Below, one piece after another: positions 1 to 5,997 of a stretch of 39,269 nucleotides of DNA. Position 1 is the stretch's first letter; each line of letters opens with the position of its first letter. This DNA is from Bacillota bacterium. GTDB lineage: Bacteria; Bacillota; Dehalobacteriia; UBA4068; UBA4997. A program made the translations under genes and the position numbers. The stretch covers positions 1 through 39,269 of the forward strand of contig JAETTP010000020.1 in assembly GCA_021769035.1 (NCBI GenBank), read 5' to 3'. The notes under the pieces are model-generated. The model had not been told where the DNA came from. It was given only the letters and a program-made list of their open reading frames with translations, and did no database searches.

Positions 1-125
1 TTGCGTTTGGCAAACAGCCTGTAATCATTGCCTGGTCTATCTATTTGGTGACTCGGACGCACTTATGGTGGTTCTACCTGCATAAATCGAACGCTGCAAA
101 TGAGGAGGCTGGCTGAAAGACTTTT
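1..125 (+). ncRNA. possible 3' part of a structured RNA at the window edge
   Basis: No ORF is evident here. The stretch folds well by eye: CAGCCT (about 16-21) can pair with AGGCTG (about 106-111), just inside it ATCATTGC can pair with GCAAATGA, and a local hairpin forms around TTATGGTGGT / ACCTGCATAA. It ends in a run of six T at about 122-127. That suggests a small structured RNA, or the 3' end of one cut by the window edge. I could not match it to tmRNA, SRP RNA or RNase P RNA. A 6S-like RNA is possible but unproven. Confidence 0.3.
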
Positions 126-262
126 TTGCGGATGTTTAGTCCTTGGAGTGATTCATCAGGCCAGACGCATTCTCATTATACAGCTTTGGCAACAATACGG
201 ATAGGTTACAGCTTAACACTGTGATTTACTCCGCAAATATATTGTAATAGGAGCGATGAAAA
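125..262 (+). promoter_or_regulatory. structured leader upstream of the SatP-like gene
   Basis: TTTGCGGA at about 125-132 is the exact inverted complement of TCCGCAAA at about 230-237, just before the ribosome site (TAGGAG, about 248-253) of the transporter. If transcribed as one RNA, about 100 nt would be enclosed by this 8-bp stem, and the stem would close immediately upstream of the SD. This could be an ordinary leader fold or a regulatory one. I see no known riboswitch signature and no convincing -35/-10 pair. Confidence 0.3.
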
Positions 263-799
263 ATGTTACCTGTAAACCCCGAAGCGATCGGCTTGTTTGG
301 CCTGATTGCCACTGTAATCTGTTTTGGCCTGGAGCAAGTGGGCGTGGGCGTTAAAGGCGCTGACCATGCCAAGCTGACCACCTCGTTGGGGCTTATCGCC
401 ATTTTGTTCGGCGGCTGTGCACAGTTGTTCACAGCGCTGTGCATGTACCTTTTCTCGGTGGGCGGCGGCCACAGCATTTACTTAGGCACTGTTTTTGGCT
501 TTTTTGGCCTTTTCTGGGTGCTGGTGGGCCTATTCTTCCTGAAAGGTGGCGACAAAAAGGTTTATGCACACTTTTTTGCTTGTGGCCTTGTTCTCTGCCT
601 GGGCTTCACCGTTAAGGCGTTTCAGGATGGCCTGGTTTGGCCGCTGGGTGTGGATTTGATTGTGATTGATTTGCTGCTGGCCGTGTTGGTGCCGGCCTGG
701 TACACCGGCAGCCCGGCCCTGACCAAATTGGCGGGTGCCTGCAACTTGGCAATCGGCGTAATCTCAATGTTCTTGCTGTTCCCGGCAATCGGACTCTAA
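263..799 (+). CDS. satP: GPR1/FUN34/YaaH (SatP-like) acetate/succinate transporter
   Basis: This 178-aa protein is almost entirely hydrophobic, with about six membrane segments. It opens with NPEAIGLFGL, matching the family's N-terminal NPxxLGLxGF signature. GGCAQLF after the second helix corresponds to the family's GGIAQ(I/L)F motif, and FGFFGLFWVLVGL to its YGSFW segment. Members such as E. coli SatP (YaaH) move acetate or succinate with protons across the inner membrane. The length (178 against about 190) fits a complete gene. The start follows TAGGAG by 9 nt; an upstream ATG at 256 is in another frame. The gene stands alone, with a hairpin terminator after it. The substrate is inferred from the family; formate or other short acids remain possible. 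Confidence 0.78.
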   Translation: MLPVNPEAIGLFGLIATVICFGLEQVGVGVKGADHAKLTTSLGLIAILFGGCAQLFTALCMYLFSVGGGHSIYLGTVFGFFGLFWVLVGLFFLKGGDKKVYAHFFACGLVLCLGFTVKAFQDGLVWPLGVDLIVIDLLLAVLVPAWYTGSPALTKLAGACNLAIGVISMFLLFPAIGL

Positions 800-808
800 A
801 GTCTCTTA

Positions 809-854
809 ATTAAAGCGACGTTTTCCAAACGGAACGCCGCTTTAATATTCTTTT
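809..854 (+). terminator. terminator of the SatP-like gene
   Basis: A 14-bp stem with one mismatch (ATTAAAGCGACGTT 809-822 against AACGCCGCTTTAAT 833-846) is followed by ATTCTTTT. It sits 10 nt after the stop codon. Confidence 0.75.
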
Positions 855-860
855 CAGTCA

Positions 861-897
861 AAAAAGGCCCTGCGGATTGAAAACCGCGGGGCTTTAA
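861..897. terminator. second, bidirectional hairpin terminator
   Basis: GCCCTGCGG (867-875) pairs with CCGCGGGGC (884-892), with one G-U pair. It is flanked by an A-run on the left and TTTAATAATTT on the right, so it could end transcription in either direction. It insulates the transporter gene from the tRNA promoter. Confidence 0.65.
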
Positions 898-938
898 TAA
901 TTTAATGAAAAATATTTTACAAAAATCGGCTGTAGCTA

Positions 939-967
939 TTGACATTTGGCGCATAGTCTTGTATAAT
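939..967 (+). promoter_or_regulatory. perfect SigA promoter for the tRNA cluster
   Basis: TTGACA (939-944), a 17-bp spacer and TATAAT (962-967) lie 33 bp before the first tRNA base. Both hexamers match the housekeeping consensus exactly, as expected for stable RNA genes. Confidence 0.92.
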
Positions 968-999
968 ATTTTATGCGTGATTGAAGGGTGCATTGCCGT

Positions 1000-1088
1000 G
1001 GAGAGGTACCGAAGTGGTCATAACGGAGCGGTCTTGAAAACCGTCGCACAGCAATGTGTCGTGGGTTCGAATCCCACCCTCTCCGCCA
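1000..1088 (+). tRNA. tRNA-Ser (anticodon UGA)
   Basis: A class II tRNA of 89 nt with a long variable arm. The acceptor stem GGAGAGG pairs with CCTCTCC. The anticodon loop CTTGAAA places TGA at 1035-1037. The T arm reads GTGGGTTCGAATCCCAC, and CCA is encoded (1086-1088). It is the first of three tRNAs on one transcript. Confidence 0.95.
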
Positions 1089-1104
1089 TTTACGCACTTG
1101 ACAT

Positions 1105-1199
1105 GGAGAGTTGGCCGAGTCGGTCGAAGGCGCTCGCCTGCTAAGCGAGTATACGGGCAAAAACCTGTATCGGGGGTTCGAATCCCCTGCTCTCCGCCA
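1105..1199 (+). tRNA. tRNA-Ser (anticodon GCU)
   Basis: A class II tRNA of 95 nt. The acceptor GGAGAG pairs with CTCTCC, and the anticodon stem CTCGC/GCGAG holds loop CTGCTAA with GCT at 1140-1142. It has a long variable arm (TATACGGGCAAAAACCTGTA) and an encoded CCA. It lies 16 nt after tRNA-Ser(UGA). Confidence 0.95.
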
Positions 1200-1216
1200 T
1201 TTTTTAATAAAACTAT

Positions 1217-1293
1217 GTGCTACTAGCTCAGCTGGATAGAGCGTCTGGCTACGGACCAGAAGGTCGGGGGTTCGAATCCCTCGTAGCACGCCA
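1217..1293 (+). tRNA. tRNA-Arg (anticodon ACG)
   Basis: A 77-nt class I tRNA. The acceptor GTGCTAC pairs with GTAGCAC, the anticodon stem-loop TCTGG CTACGGA CCAGA gives ACG, the T arm contains GGTTCGAATCC, and CCA is encoded. The A34 is normally converted to inosine by TadA. It is the last gene of the tRNA transcript. Confidence 0.95.
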
Positions 1294-1296
1294 AAA

Positions 1297-1328
1297 GCGC
1301 CCACGGAGTAATCCGCGGGCGTTTGTTT
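1297..1328 (+). terminator. terminator of the tRNA operon
   Basis: CGCCCACGGA (1298-1307) pairs with TCCGCGGGCG (1312-1321) with a single A-C mismatch, followed by TTTGTTT. It begins 4 nt after the tRNA-Arg CCA. Confidence 0.8.
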
Positions 1329-1402
1329 ATATTCCAAAGCTAACGGTATTTGCTTACAGCTTGAAAATATCGTCCTAATTGGCGGGTTGAAAAGTGGAAA
1401 CG

Positions 1403-1445
1403 GCGGTTGAAAATGTGTATGAAAGTTGGACAAGTTTTCAACCGC
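1403..1445. repeat. perfect 11-bp inverted repeat, 21-nt loop
   Basis: GCGGTTGAAAA (1403-1413) is the exact inverted complement of TTTTCAACCGC (1435-1445). There is no T-run and no adjacent gene end, so it is not a normal terminator. It lies about 60 bp before the DnaA-box-like cluster. Confidence 0.7.
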
Positions 1446-1502
1446 GGATTTTGGCGAGTGTCGGGAAGCGGCTTGACAAAAGCCTGTCGCAATTCACAAA
1501 GA

Positions 1503-1543
1503 TGTGGATAACCCTGTGGAAAAGTGTGGAAAACAGTGGAAAA
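1503..1543. promoter_or_regulatory. cluster of four DnaA-box-like 9-mers
   Basis: TGTGGATAA (1503-1511) is the perfect reverse complement of the DnaA box TTATCCACA. It is followed by TGTGGAAAA (1515-1523), TGTGGAAAA (1525-1533) and AGTGGAAAA (1535-1543). Start-to-start distances are 12, 10 and 10 bp, about one helical turn each, all in one orientation. A weaker AGTGGAAAC lies at 1393. The last 296 bp before sbcD hold no ORF; this cluster and two inverted repeats are their visible content. DnaA binding is inferred from motif match. Confidence 0.6.
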
Positions 1544-1548
1544 CTACC

Positions 1549-1567
1549 CCTCAAATGGCATTTGAGG
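1549..1567. repeat. 9-bp palindrome beside the DnaA-box cluster
   Basis: CCTCAAATG-G-CATTTGAGG is perfectly symmetrical. It lies 5 bp after the last DnaA-box-like 9-mer and before an A+T-rich stretch leading to sbcD. It could be an operator for sbcDC or part of a replication-related element. Confidence 0.6.
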
Positions 1568-1621
1568 CAATAAATTGCAGTTTTGTCAGGAAAAAACAAT
1601 TATTAAAGGAGGTAAAATTTT

Positions 1622-2782
1622 ATGAAGCTGCTGCATTTAGCAGATTTACATATCGGAAAATCACTGAATGATTATAGTTTGCTTGAGGACCAGCGTTATA
1701 TTTTGGATCAGATTTTGGTTCTGATTGCCGAACATCAGGTTGACGCGCTATTGATTGCCGGCGATGTTTATGACAAGTCAATCCCCAGCGAAGAAGCGGT
1801 GAAACTGCTGGATTATTTTCTGTGCAGATTGACGGCAAGCGGGGTAAAAACTTATCTCATCAGCGGCAACCACGATTCGGACGAACGATTAAATTTTGGC
1901 AGCGCCTTATTTCAGAAGAACCAGGTATATATTGCCGCCAAATATCAGGGGCAGCTTTTTAAGCACAGCTGCGAAGATGAGTTCGGTTTGGTGAACTTCT
2001 TTTTGCTGCCGTTTGTTAAGGCCTCGCAGGTGCGCCATTTCTTTCCGGAACGGGAAATTGCCTCCTACAACGACGCGGTGGCGGCGGCCTTGGAGCAAGC
2101 GGAGTTTAACCCGGCAGAGCGTAATATCCTGTTGGCCCATCAATTTGTGGCCGGTCACGCCGCTGACCCGGAGCTGGCCGGTTCCGAGGGGGCTTCGGCT
2201 CAGGTTGTCGGCAATGTGGAAAAGGTGGGGGTGGATTGCTTTGCCGCCTTTGATTATGTGGCCCTGGGGCATATCCACGCGCCGCAGTCGGTGGGGCGGC
2301 CAACGGTGCGCTATGCCGGCTCGCCGCTGAAATATTCTCTGTCGGAAATCAACAATGCCAAATCGGTTCCGCTGATTACGCTGGGCCCGAAAGGTCAGTT
2401 GGATATTGAATTACTGCCTTTGCAGCCCCGGCGTGAGCTGCGTCAGCTGAAAGGCCAAATGCGGCAGCTGTTGCAGCCGGAAAATATTGTGTCCCCTGAC
2501 GATTACATATACGCGATATTGACAGACGATAAGCCAATCAACAACGCGATGGAGATATTCCGGCAATATTATCCCAACACGTTGAAAATTGCCTACGACA
2601 ATGCCCACACCAGAGCGATCGGGCAGGCGGTGCTTGGCGGTAATGTGACTAAGGATAGAAGCTTTGCCGAGCTGTTGGCTGATTTTTATCAGCTGATGTA
2701 TGGCCGTGAAATCAGTGAGGCGGAAATGCAAATTATGCGGCAGGCGGCCGGAGAGGCGGGTGTGCTTAATGAAACCGATTAA
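1622..2782 (+). CDS. sbcD: exonuclease SbcD (Mre11-type subunit of SbcCD)
   Basis: This 386-aa metallophosphoesterase is the nuclease subunit of the SbcCD complex, which opens DNA hairpins and trims blocked DNA ends. The phosphoesterase motifs are in order: LADLHIGK (D8, H10), IAGDVYD (D48), SGNHDSD (N83, H84), LLAHQFV and ALGHIHAPQ. The C-terminal capping part is present and the length is typical. The start is preceded by AAAGGAGG with good spacing. The stop codon overlaps the start of sbcC by 14 nt, so the two are one translationally coupled operon. No strong promoter is visible, but the region just upstream carries the DnaA-box-like cluster and the palindrome at 1549-1567. Confidence 0.95.
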   Translation: MKLLHLADLHIGKSLNDYSLLEDQRYILDQILVLIAEHQVDALLIAGDVYDKSIPSEEAVKLLDYFLCRLTASGVKTYLISGNHDSDERLNFGSALFQKNQVYIAAKYQGQLFKHSCEDEFGLVNFFLLPFVKASQVRHFFPEREIASYNDAVAAALEQAEFNPAERNILLAHQFVAGHAADPELAGSEGASAQVVGNVEKVGVDCFAAFDYVALGHIHAPQSVGRPTVRYAGSPLKYSLSEINNAKSVPLITLGPKGQLDIELLPLQPRRELRQLKGQMRQLLQPENIVSPDDYIYAILTDDKPINNAMEIFRQYYPNTLKIAYDNAHTRAIGQAVLGGNVTKDRSFAELLADFYQLMYGREISEAEMQIMRQAAGEAGVLNETD

Positions 2783-5579
2783 ATTGATTATCAGCGCGAT
2801 TGGCCCTTACGCGGACGAGCCGCTGGAGATTGATTTCAACCAATTTGCCGGCAAGGGGTTGTTTTTGATTTCCGGCGATACGGGGGCCGGCAAAACCACT
2901 ATTTTTGACGCAATTTGCTTTGCGCTTTATGGGGCGACCAGCGGCCAGTATCGGGATACCAAAAACCTGCGCAGTCAGTATGCCAGCCCTGGCACGACCA
3001 GCTACGTGGATTTTTATTTCAGCCACCAGGGGGAGGAATATCACATTTACCGGCAGCCGGGCTATCTGCGGCTTAAGCAGCGGGGCGAGGGCCTAATTGA
3101 AGAGAAAGAAAAGGCGGTGTTTTACCAAGGGACGGAGCCGCCGGTGGAGGGGCTTAATCAGGTGCGGGCGCGGGTGGAGGATTTACTGAAAATTAACTTC
3201 GACCAGTTTAAGCAGATTGCTATGATTGCCCAGGGCGAATTTTGGCGGCTGCTAAACGCCACCACCCCGGAGCGGACGGAAATATTGCGCACTATTTTTA
3301 TGACAGAGCGCTACCAGCGTTTGGAGCAATGCCTGCGGGAGCGGCGCAACGCCGGGCTGGCGGAAAAAAAACGGCTGGAAAACAGCGTGGTGCAGTACTT
3401 CAACGAGGCCGCGGCCGGCCCGCAAAGTGAGCTGGCAGAAGATTTGGTAGCCTTGCAGACACAGGCGGCGCAAAGTGGCAGCGCCTGGAATGTAGAGGCA
3501 ATGCTGGATTTGCTGCAAAAGCTGATTGATGAGGACAAGGTGCAAGCGAAAATGATCCAGGCCGATTTGCAGGCGGCTAATCAGCTTTTGGACGAGCGAA
3601 AGAAAGCCTTGCACGAGGCGCAGACCAATAACCAACTGCTGGAGCGGTTGGCCGAGCACCAGAACAGGCAGCGGCAGTTGGCTGCGCAAAAAGAGGATAT
3701 GGAGGAGCGGGCCCGCTTGCTGCTACGTCAAAAAGCGGCGTTGCGGGAGGTGCAGCCGGCCTATCAGCGTTGGCAGGAAGCGCAGGAACTGGTTGGTAAC
3801 ACAGCGGCGGCGATTGAGCGGCAAAAGTATTCTTTGGCGCAGGCGGAAGCGGCGCAGCGGCAAGCGACGGCGATTTTAGGGCCGGAGCAGTTGCAGCAGG
3901 CGGCGGCTTGGCTGGCGGAAAGCCAACACAAGCAGAAAGAATGGGGCCGGGTTGCCGGGGAGCTGAAAGAACTGTTGCAGCAGGTTATTCCGGCTTATAA
4001 CACCGCCAAAGGGAATTTGCAACAAAGGCAGCTGCATTTTCAGGCGGCGCAAGGTAAATATAATCAACTGGACGGAGAATATAAGCGGCAGGAGCAGATT
4101 TTGGAAAACTGTCGGGCGGGTATTTTGGCCCAAACGCTGGCGGTCGGTCAGCCCTGCCCGGTTTGCGGCTCCACCCAGCACCCCGGCCCGGCCCAGCTGC
4201 CGGCGGAGGCGGTGACGGAGGCGGATTTGGAGCGGAGCAAGGCCGCCTTGGAGCAGGCGCGGCAGACCAAGGAAAAGCTGCTGACGGAGGCGGAAAAGGC
4301 CAAGGGGATTTTGCAGAAGCAGGGCGAGCAGCTGAAACAGCAGGTGTTAAATGCGCTGGCCGAGGTCGGCCAGGCCCAGCCTGAAGAGGCGGCCAATGGG
4401 GAGAACCTTACGGCCCGGTTGCAGCAGGCGGCCCAGAAAATTAACGCCGAAATTCAGGCGGAACAGCAGCAACAGCAGCAGCTGGGCCAAAAGTGCCTGG
4501 CTTATATTGAGGCGGCTCAGCAGAAGAAGCCCTCGGCGCGGCCCGGCAGCGTTAAGCAGGCGATTGAGCTGGCCCAGCAGGCGGCAGCCGCGGTGCAGGC
4601 TAGCCAGGCTGAGCTGGCCGGCAGCTTAAAAACCTTGCAGGAAAATCTGAACAATCAGCAGGCGGAGGCGGCAAAATTGCAAGCCCAATTTGCAGTGGCT
4701 CTGCAAGAAAAGGAATTTGCGGACGAGGCGGAATTTAAAAGTCTGCTGACCACAGAAGCGGCAATCGGCCGGCAGGAGGAGCAAATCAATCAATATCGGC
4801 AGGCGGTGCAGACCAATCGGGAGCAGCTGGCCCAGGCGGCAGAGGACGCCAAAGGGCGCGCTTTGGTTGACGAGGCGGCTTTGCTGCGGCAGGTGCAGGA
4901 ACAGGCCGGGCAGGCGGCTAAATTGCAGGAGGAAAACAGTCTGTTTAAGGCGCGTTTGGCTCAAAACGGCCGCCTGCGGCAGAAAATTGCGGAGCAGGAA
5001 ACGCCGCTGGCCGCAGCTAACCGGGAAAGTGAGCTTTGCAGCCGGCTTTACAACCTAATCAGCGGCAACGTCAGCGAAAAAACTAAAATCACCTTTGAGC
5101 AGTATATTCAGGCGGCCGGCTTTGATAATATTATTGCGGCGGCCAACCGGCGGCTGCTGCCGATGAGCGACGGCCAGTTTGAGCTGTTCCGCCGGCAGGA
5201 GGCGGGCAACAAGCGCAGCAAGGCCGGCCTGGATTTGGAGGTGCAGGACAACTTCACCGGGCAGCGGCGGCCTGTCGGCAACCTTTCCGGCGGGGAGAGC
5301 TTTAAGGCTTCTTTAAGCCTGGCTTTGGGCCTTTCCGACACAGTGGCCGGCGATTTGGGCGGCGTGCAGATGGACGTGCTGTTTGTGGACGAGGGCTTTG
5401 GCACGCTGGACCGCAAGTCGATTGAAAACGCGCTGGAAATTCTGCTTAGCTTATCCGGCGCCAACAAGCTGGTGGGGATTATCAGCCACCGGGAGGAGCT
5501 GGTGGAGAGTATCCCGCAGCAAATCCGGGTGCGCAAATCCAAAAGGGGCAGCAGCATTGAGATTGATACGGGCTTTTAA
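2769..5579 (+). CDS. sbcC: exonuclease SbcC (Rad50-type ATPase subunit)
   Basis: This 936-aa SMC-like ATPase pairs with SbcD. Walker A is GDTGAGKT (residues 36-43). Two long Gln/Ala-rich coiled-coil arms flank a zinc hook, CPVC (about 463-466), which joins two molecules. The ABC signature LSGGES (about 839) and Walker B VLFVDEGFGTLD (about 875) follow at the C terminus. The longer frame can be read from 2700, but ATG 2769 is preferred: it gives the family's MKPIKLIISAIGPY opening and has GGAGAGG 11 nt upstream, inside sbcD. The 14-nt overlap with sbcD indicates coupled translation. The arms are extremely Gln/Ala-rich, which is usual for coiled coils. Confidence 0.95.
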   Translation: MKPIKLIISAIGPYADEPLEIDFNQFAGKGLFLISGDTGAGKTTIFDAICFALYGATSGQYRDTKNLRSQYASPGTTSYVDFYFSHQGEEYHIYRQPGYLRLKQRGEGLIEEKEKAVFYQGTEPPVEGLNQVRARVEDLLKINFDQFKQIAMIAQGEFWRLLNATTPERTEILRTIFMTERYQRLEQCLRERRNAGLAEKKRLENSVVQYFNEAAAGPQSELAEDLVALQTQAAQSGSAWNVEAMLDLLQKLIDEDKVQAKMIQADLQAANQLLDERKKALHEAQTNNQLLERLAEHQNRQRQLAAQKEDMEERARLLLRQKAALREVQPAYQRWQEAQELVGNTAAAIERQKYSLAQAEAAQRQATAILGPEQLQQAAAWLAESQHKQKEWGRVAGELKELLQQVIPAYNTAKGNLQQRQLHFQAAQGKYNQLDGEYKRQEQILENCRAGILAQTLAVGQPCPVCGSTQHPGPAQLPAEAVTEADLERSKAALEQARQTKEKLLTEAEKAKGILQKQGEQLKQQVLNALAEVGQAQPEEAANGENLTARLQQAAQKINAEIQAEQQQQQQLGQKCLAYIEAAQQKKPSARPGSVKQAIELAQQAAAAVQASQAELAGSLKTLQENLNNQQAEAAKLQAQFAVALQEKEFADEAEFKSLLTTEAAIGRQEEQINQYRQAVQTNREQLAQAAEDAKGRALVDEAALLRQVQEQAGQAAKLQEENSLFKARLAQNGRLRQKIAEQETPLAAANRESELCSRLYNLISGNVSEKTKITFEQYIQAAGFDNIIAAANRRLLPMSDGQFELFRRQEAGNKRSKAGLDLEVQDNFTGQRRPVGNLSGGESFKASLSLALGLSDTVAGDLGGVQMDVLFVDEGFGTLDRKSIENALEILLSLSGANKLVGIISHREELVESIPQQIRVRKSKRGSSIEIDTGF

Positions 5580-5595
5580 ATCCAAAAATAGCCGC

Positions 5596-5624
5596 TTGAC
5601 ATTTGGCTGTGGATTTTATATAAT
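5596..5624 (+). promoter_or_regulatory. perfect SigA promoter for antisense RNA, module 1
   Basis: TTGACA (5596-5601), 17 bp and TATAAT (5619-5624) have no ORF of any size behind them. The transcript would run head-on into the small ORF on the minus strand. Confidence 0.85.
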
Positions 5625-5630
5625 ATAAAT

Positions 5631-5721
5631 GAAAAGAGCCAACAGCTTTTTAAGCGGTTAGCCCTCAGCAGTTATTTAGAAAATAACCGCCGCTCTGTGG
5701 AATTTGGGGCGGTTATTTTTT
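5631..5721 (+). ncRNA. putative antitoxin antisense RNA, module 1 (about 90 nt)
   Basis: The RNA would start about 7 nt after the -10 box and end at a hairpin, AATAACCGCC (5682-5691) against GGCGGTTATT (5708-5717), followed by T5. It is complementary to the last codons and 3' UTR of the 27-codon ORF on the other strand. Its 5' part carries GCGGTTAGCCCTCAG (5654-5668), recurring near-identically in the small ORF's own leader. Expression and function are inferred from layout. Confidence 0.65.
5682..5721. terminator. shared bidirectional hairpin, module 1
   Basis: The 10-bp stem AATAACCGCC/GGCGGTTATT has T5 on the plus side and A/T-rich sequence ending in TTTTCT on the minus side. It would end both the antisense RNA and the small-ORF mRNA. 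Confidence 0.7.
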
Positions 5722-5796
5722 ATTGCGAAAGTTTAAAAGTAACCCTGCAAAATCTACTAACAAAATTAAAAGTGTTAAAACTTCTAATGTTGTCAT
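5713..5796 (-). CDS. 27-aa hydrophobic peptide, putative holin-like type I toxin
   Basis: ATG at 5796 follows a perfect SD (AAGGAGGTGA, 7 nt spacing). The peptide begins MTTLEVLTLLILLVDFAGLL and ends LNFRNKK: one short membrane segment with a basic tail. This is the form of the small 'holin-like' type I toxins of Bacillota, whose B. subtilis relatives (TxpA, BsrG, BsrE) also open with M(S/T)xxxxLxxM-type sequences. The mRNA leader is about 120 nt, contains TAGTCCTCAG preceded by GCGGT, and has a small hairpin (CACTTA/TAAGTG) just before the SD. A convergent RNA overlaps its 3' end. The gene lies between sbcC and glnS. Toxicity is inferred; the peptide is new to me. Confidence 0.7.
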   Translation of the reverse strand: MTTLEVLTLLILLVDFAGLLLNFRNKK

Positions 5797-5922
5797 AGAA
5801 TCACCTCCTTAGACACTTATGTAAGTGATAAGAAGGCTTAGCCCTCTCTCACTCCTCCTTTACATCGAGAATTTGACTGAGGACTAACCGCCGTTTGAAA
5901 GAGTCAGCTCTTTCCAGCTTTT

Positions 5923-5951
5923 ATTTTAGCATTTTTTGTTGAAAAAAGCAA
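5923..5951 (-). promoter_or_regulatory. promoter of the module 1 small ORF
   Basis: On the minus strand TTGCTT (5946-5951), 17 bp and TAAAAT (5923-5928). The -35 box lies within the T-run side of the glnS terminator hairpin. Confidence 0.55.
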
Positions 5952-5988
5952 TATCCCCCGCCTTGTTTGGCAGGGGATATTGCTTTTA
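5944..5988. terminator. terminator of glnS (bidirectional)
   Basis: AAAGCAATATCCCC (5945-5958) pairs with GGGGATATTGCTTT (5973-5986) and continues through GCC/GGC around a short loop. It lies 10 nt after the glnS stop and ends in T6 on the minus strand. Confidence 0.85.
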
Positions 5989-5997
5989 GGGCTTACA

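Larger units (their letters stand above)
5654..5891. repeat. inverted repeat joining 5' and 3' ends of the module 1 mRNA
   Basis: GCGGTTAGCCCTCAG (5654-5668) and CTGAGGACTAACCGC (5877-5891) are inverted complements with one difference out of 15. In the minus-strand transcript they would pair the 5' leader with the 3' UTR. Confidence 0.7.

Noticed and set aside
936-1433. 165-codon frame on the minus strand across the tRNA genes, with GxxTPDLLVRSQ-type text
   Set aside because: This is the well-known artefact of translating tRNA genes antisense. All three tRNAs fold properly on the plus strand, and the frame has no ribosome site.
1474-1508. TTGACA before the DnaA-box cluster as a possible sbcDC promoter
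   Set aside because: No acceptable -10 hexamer 16-18 bp downstream (ACAAAG).
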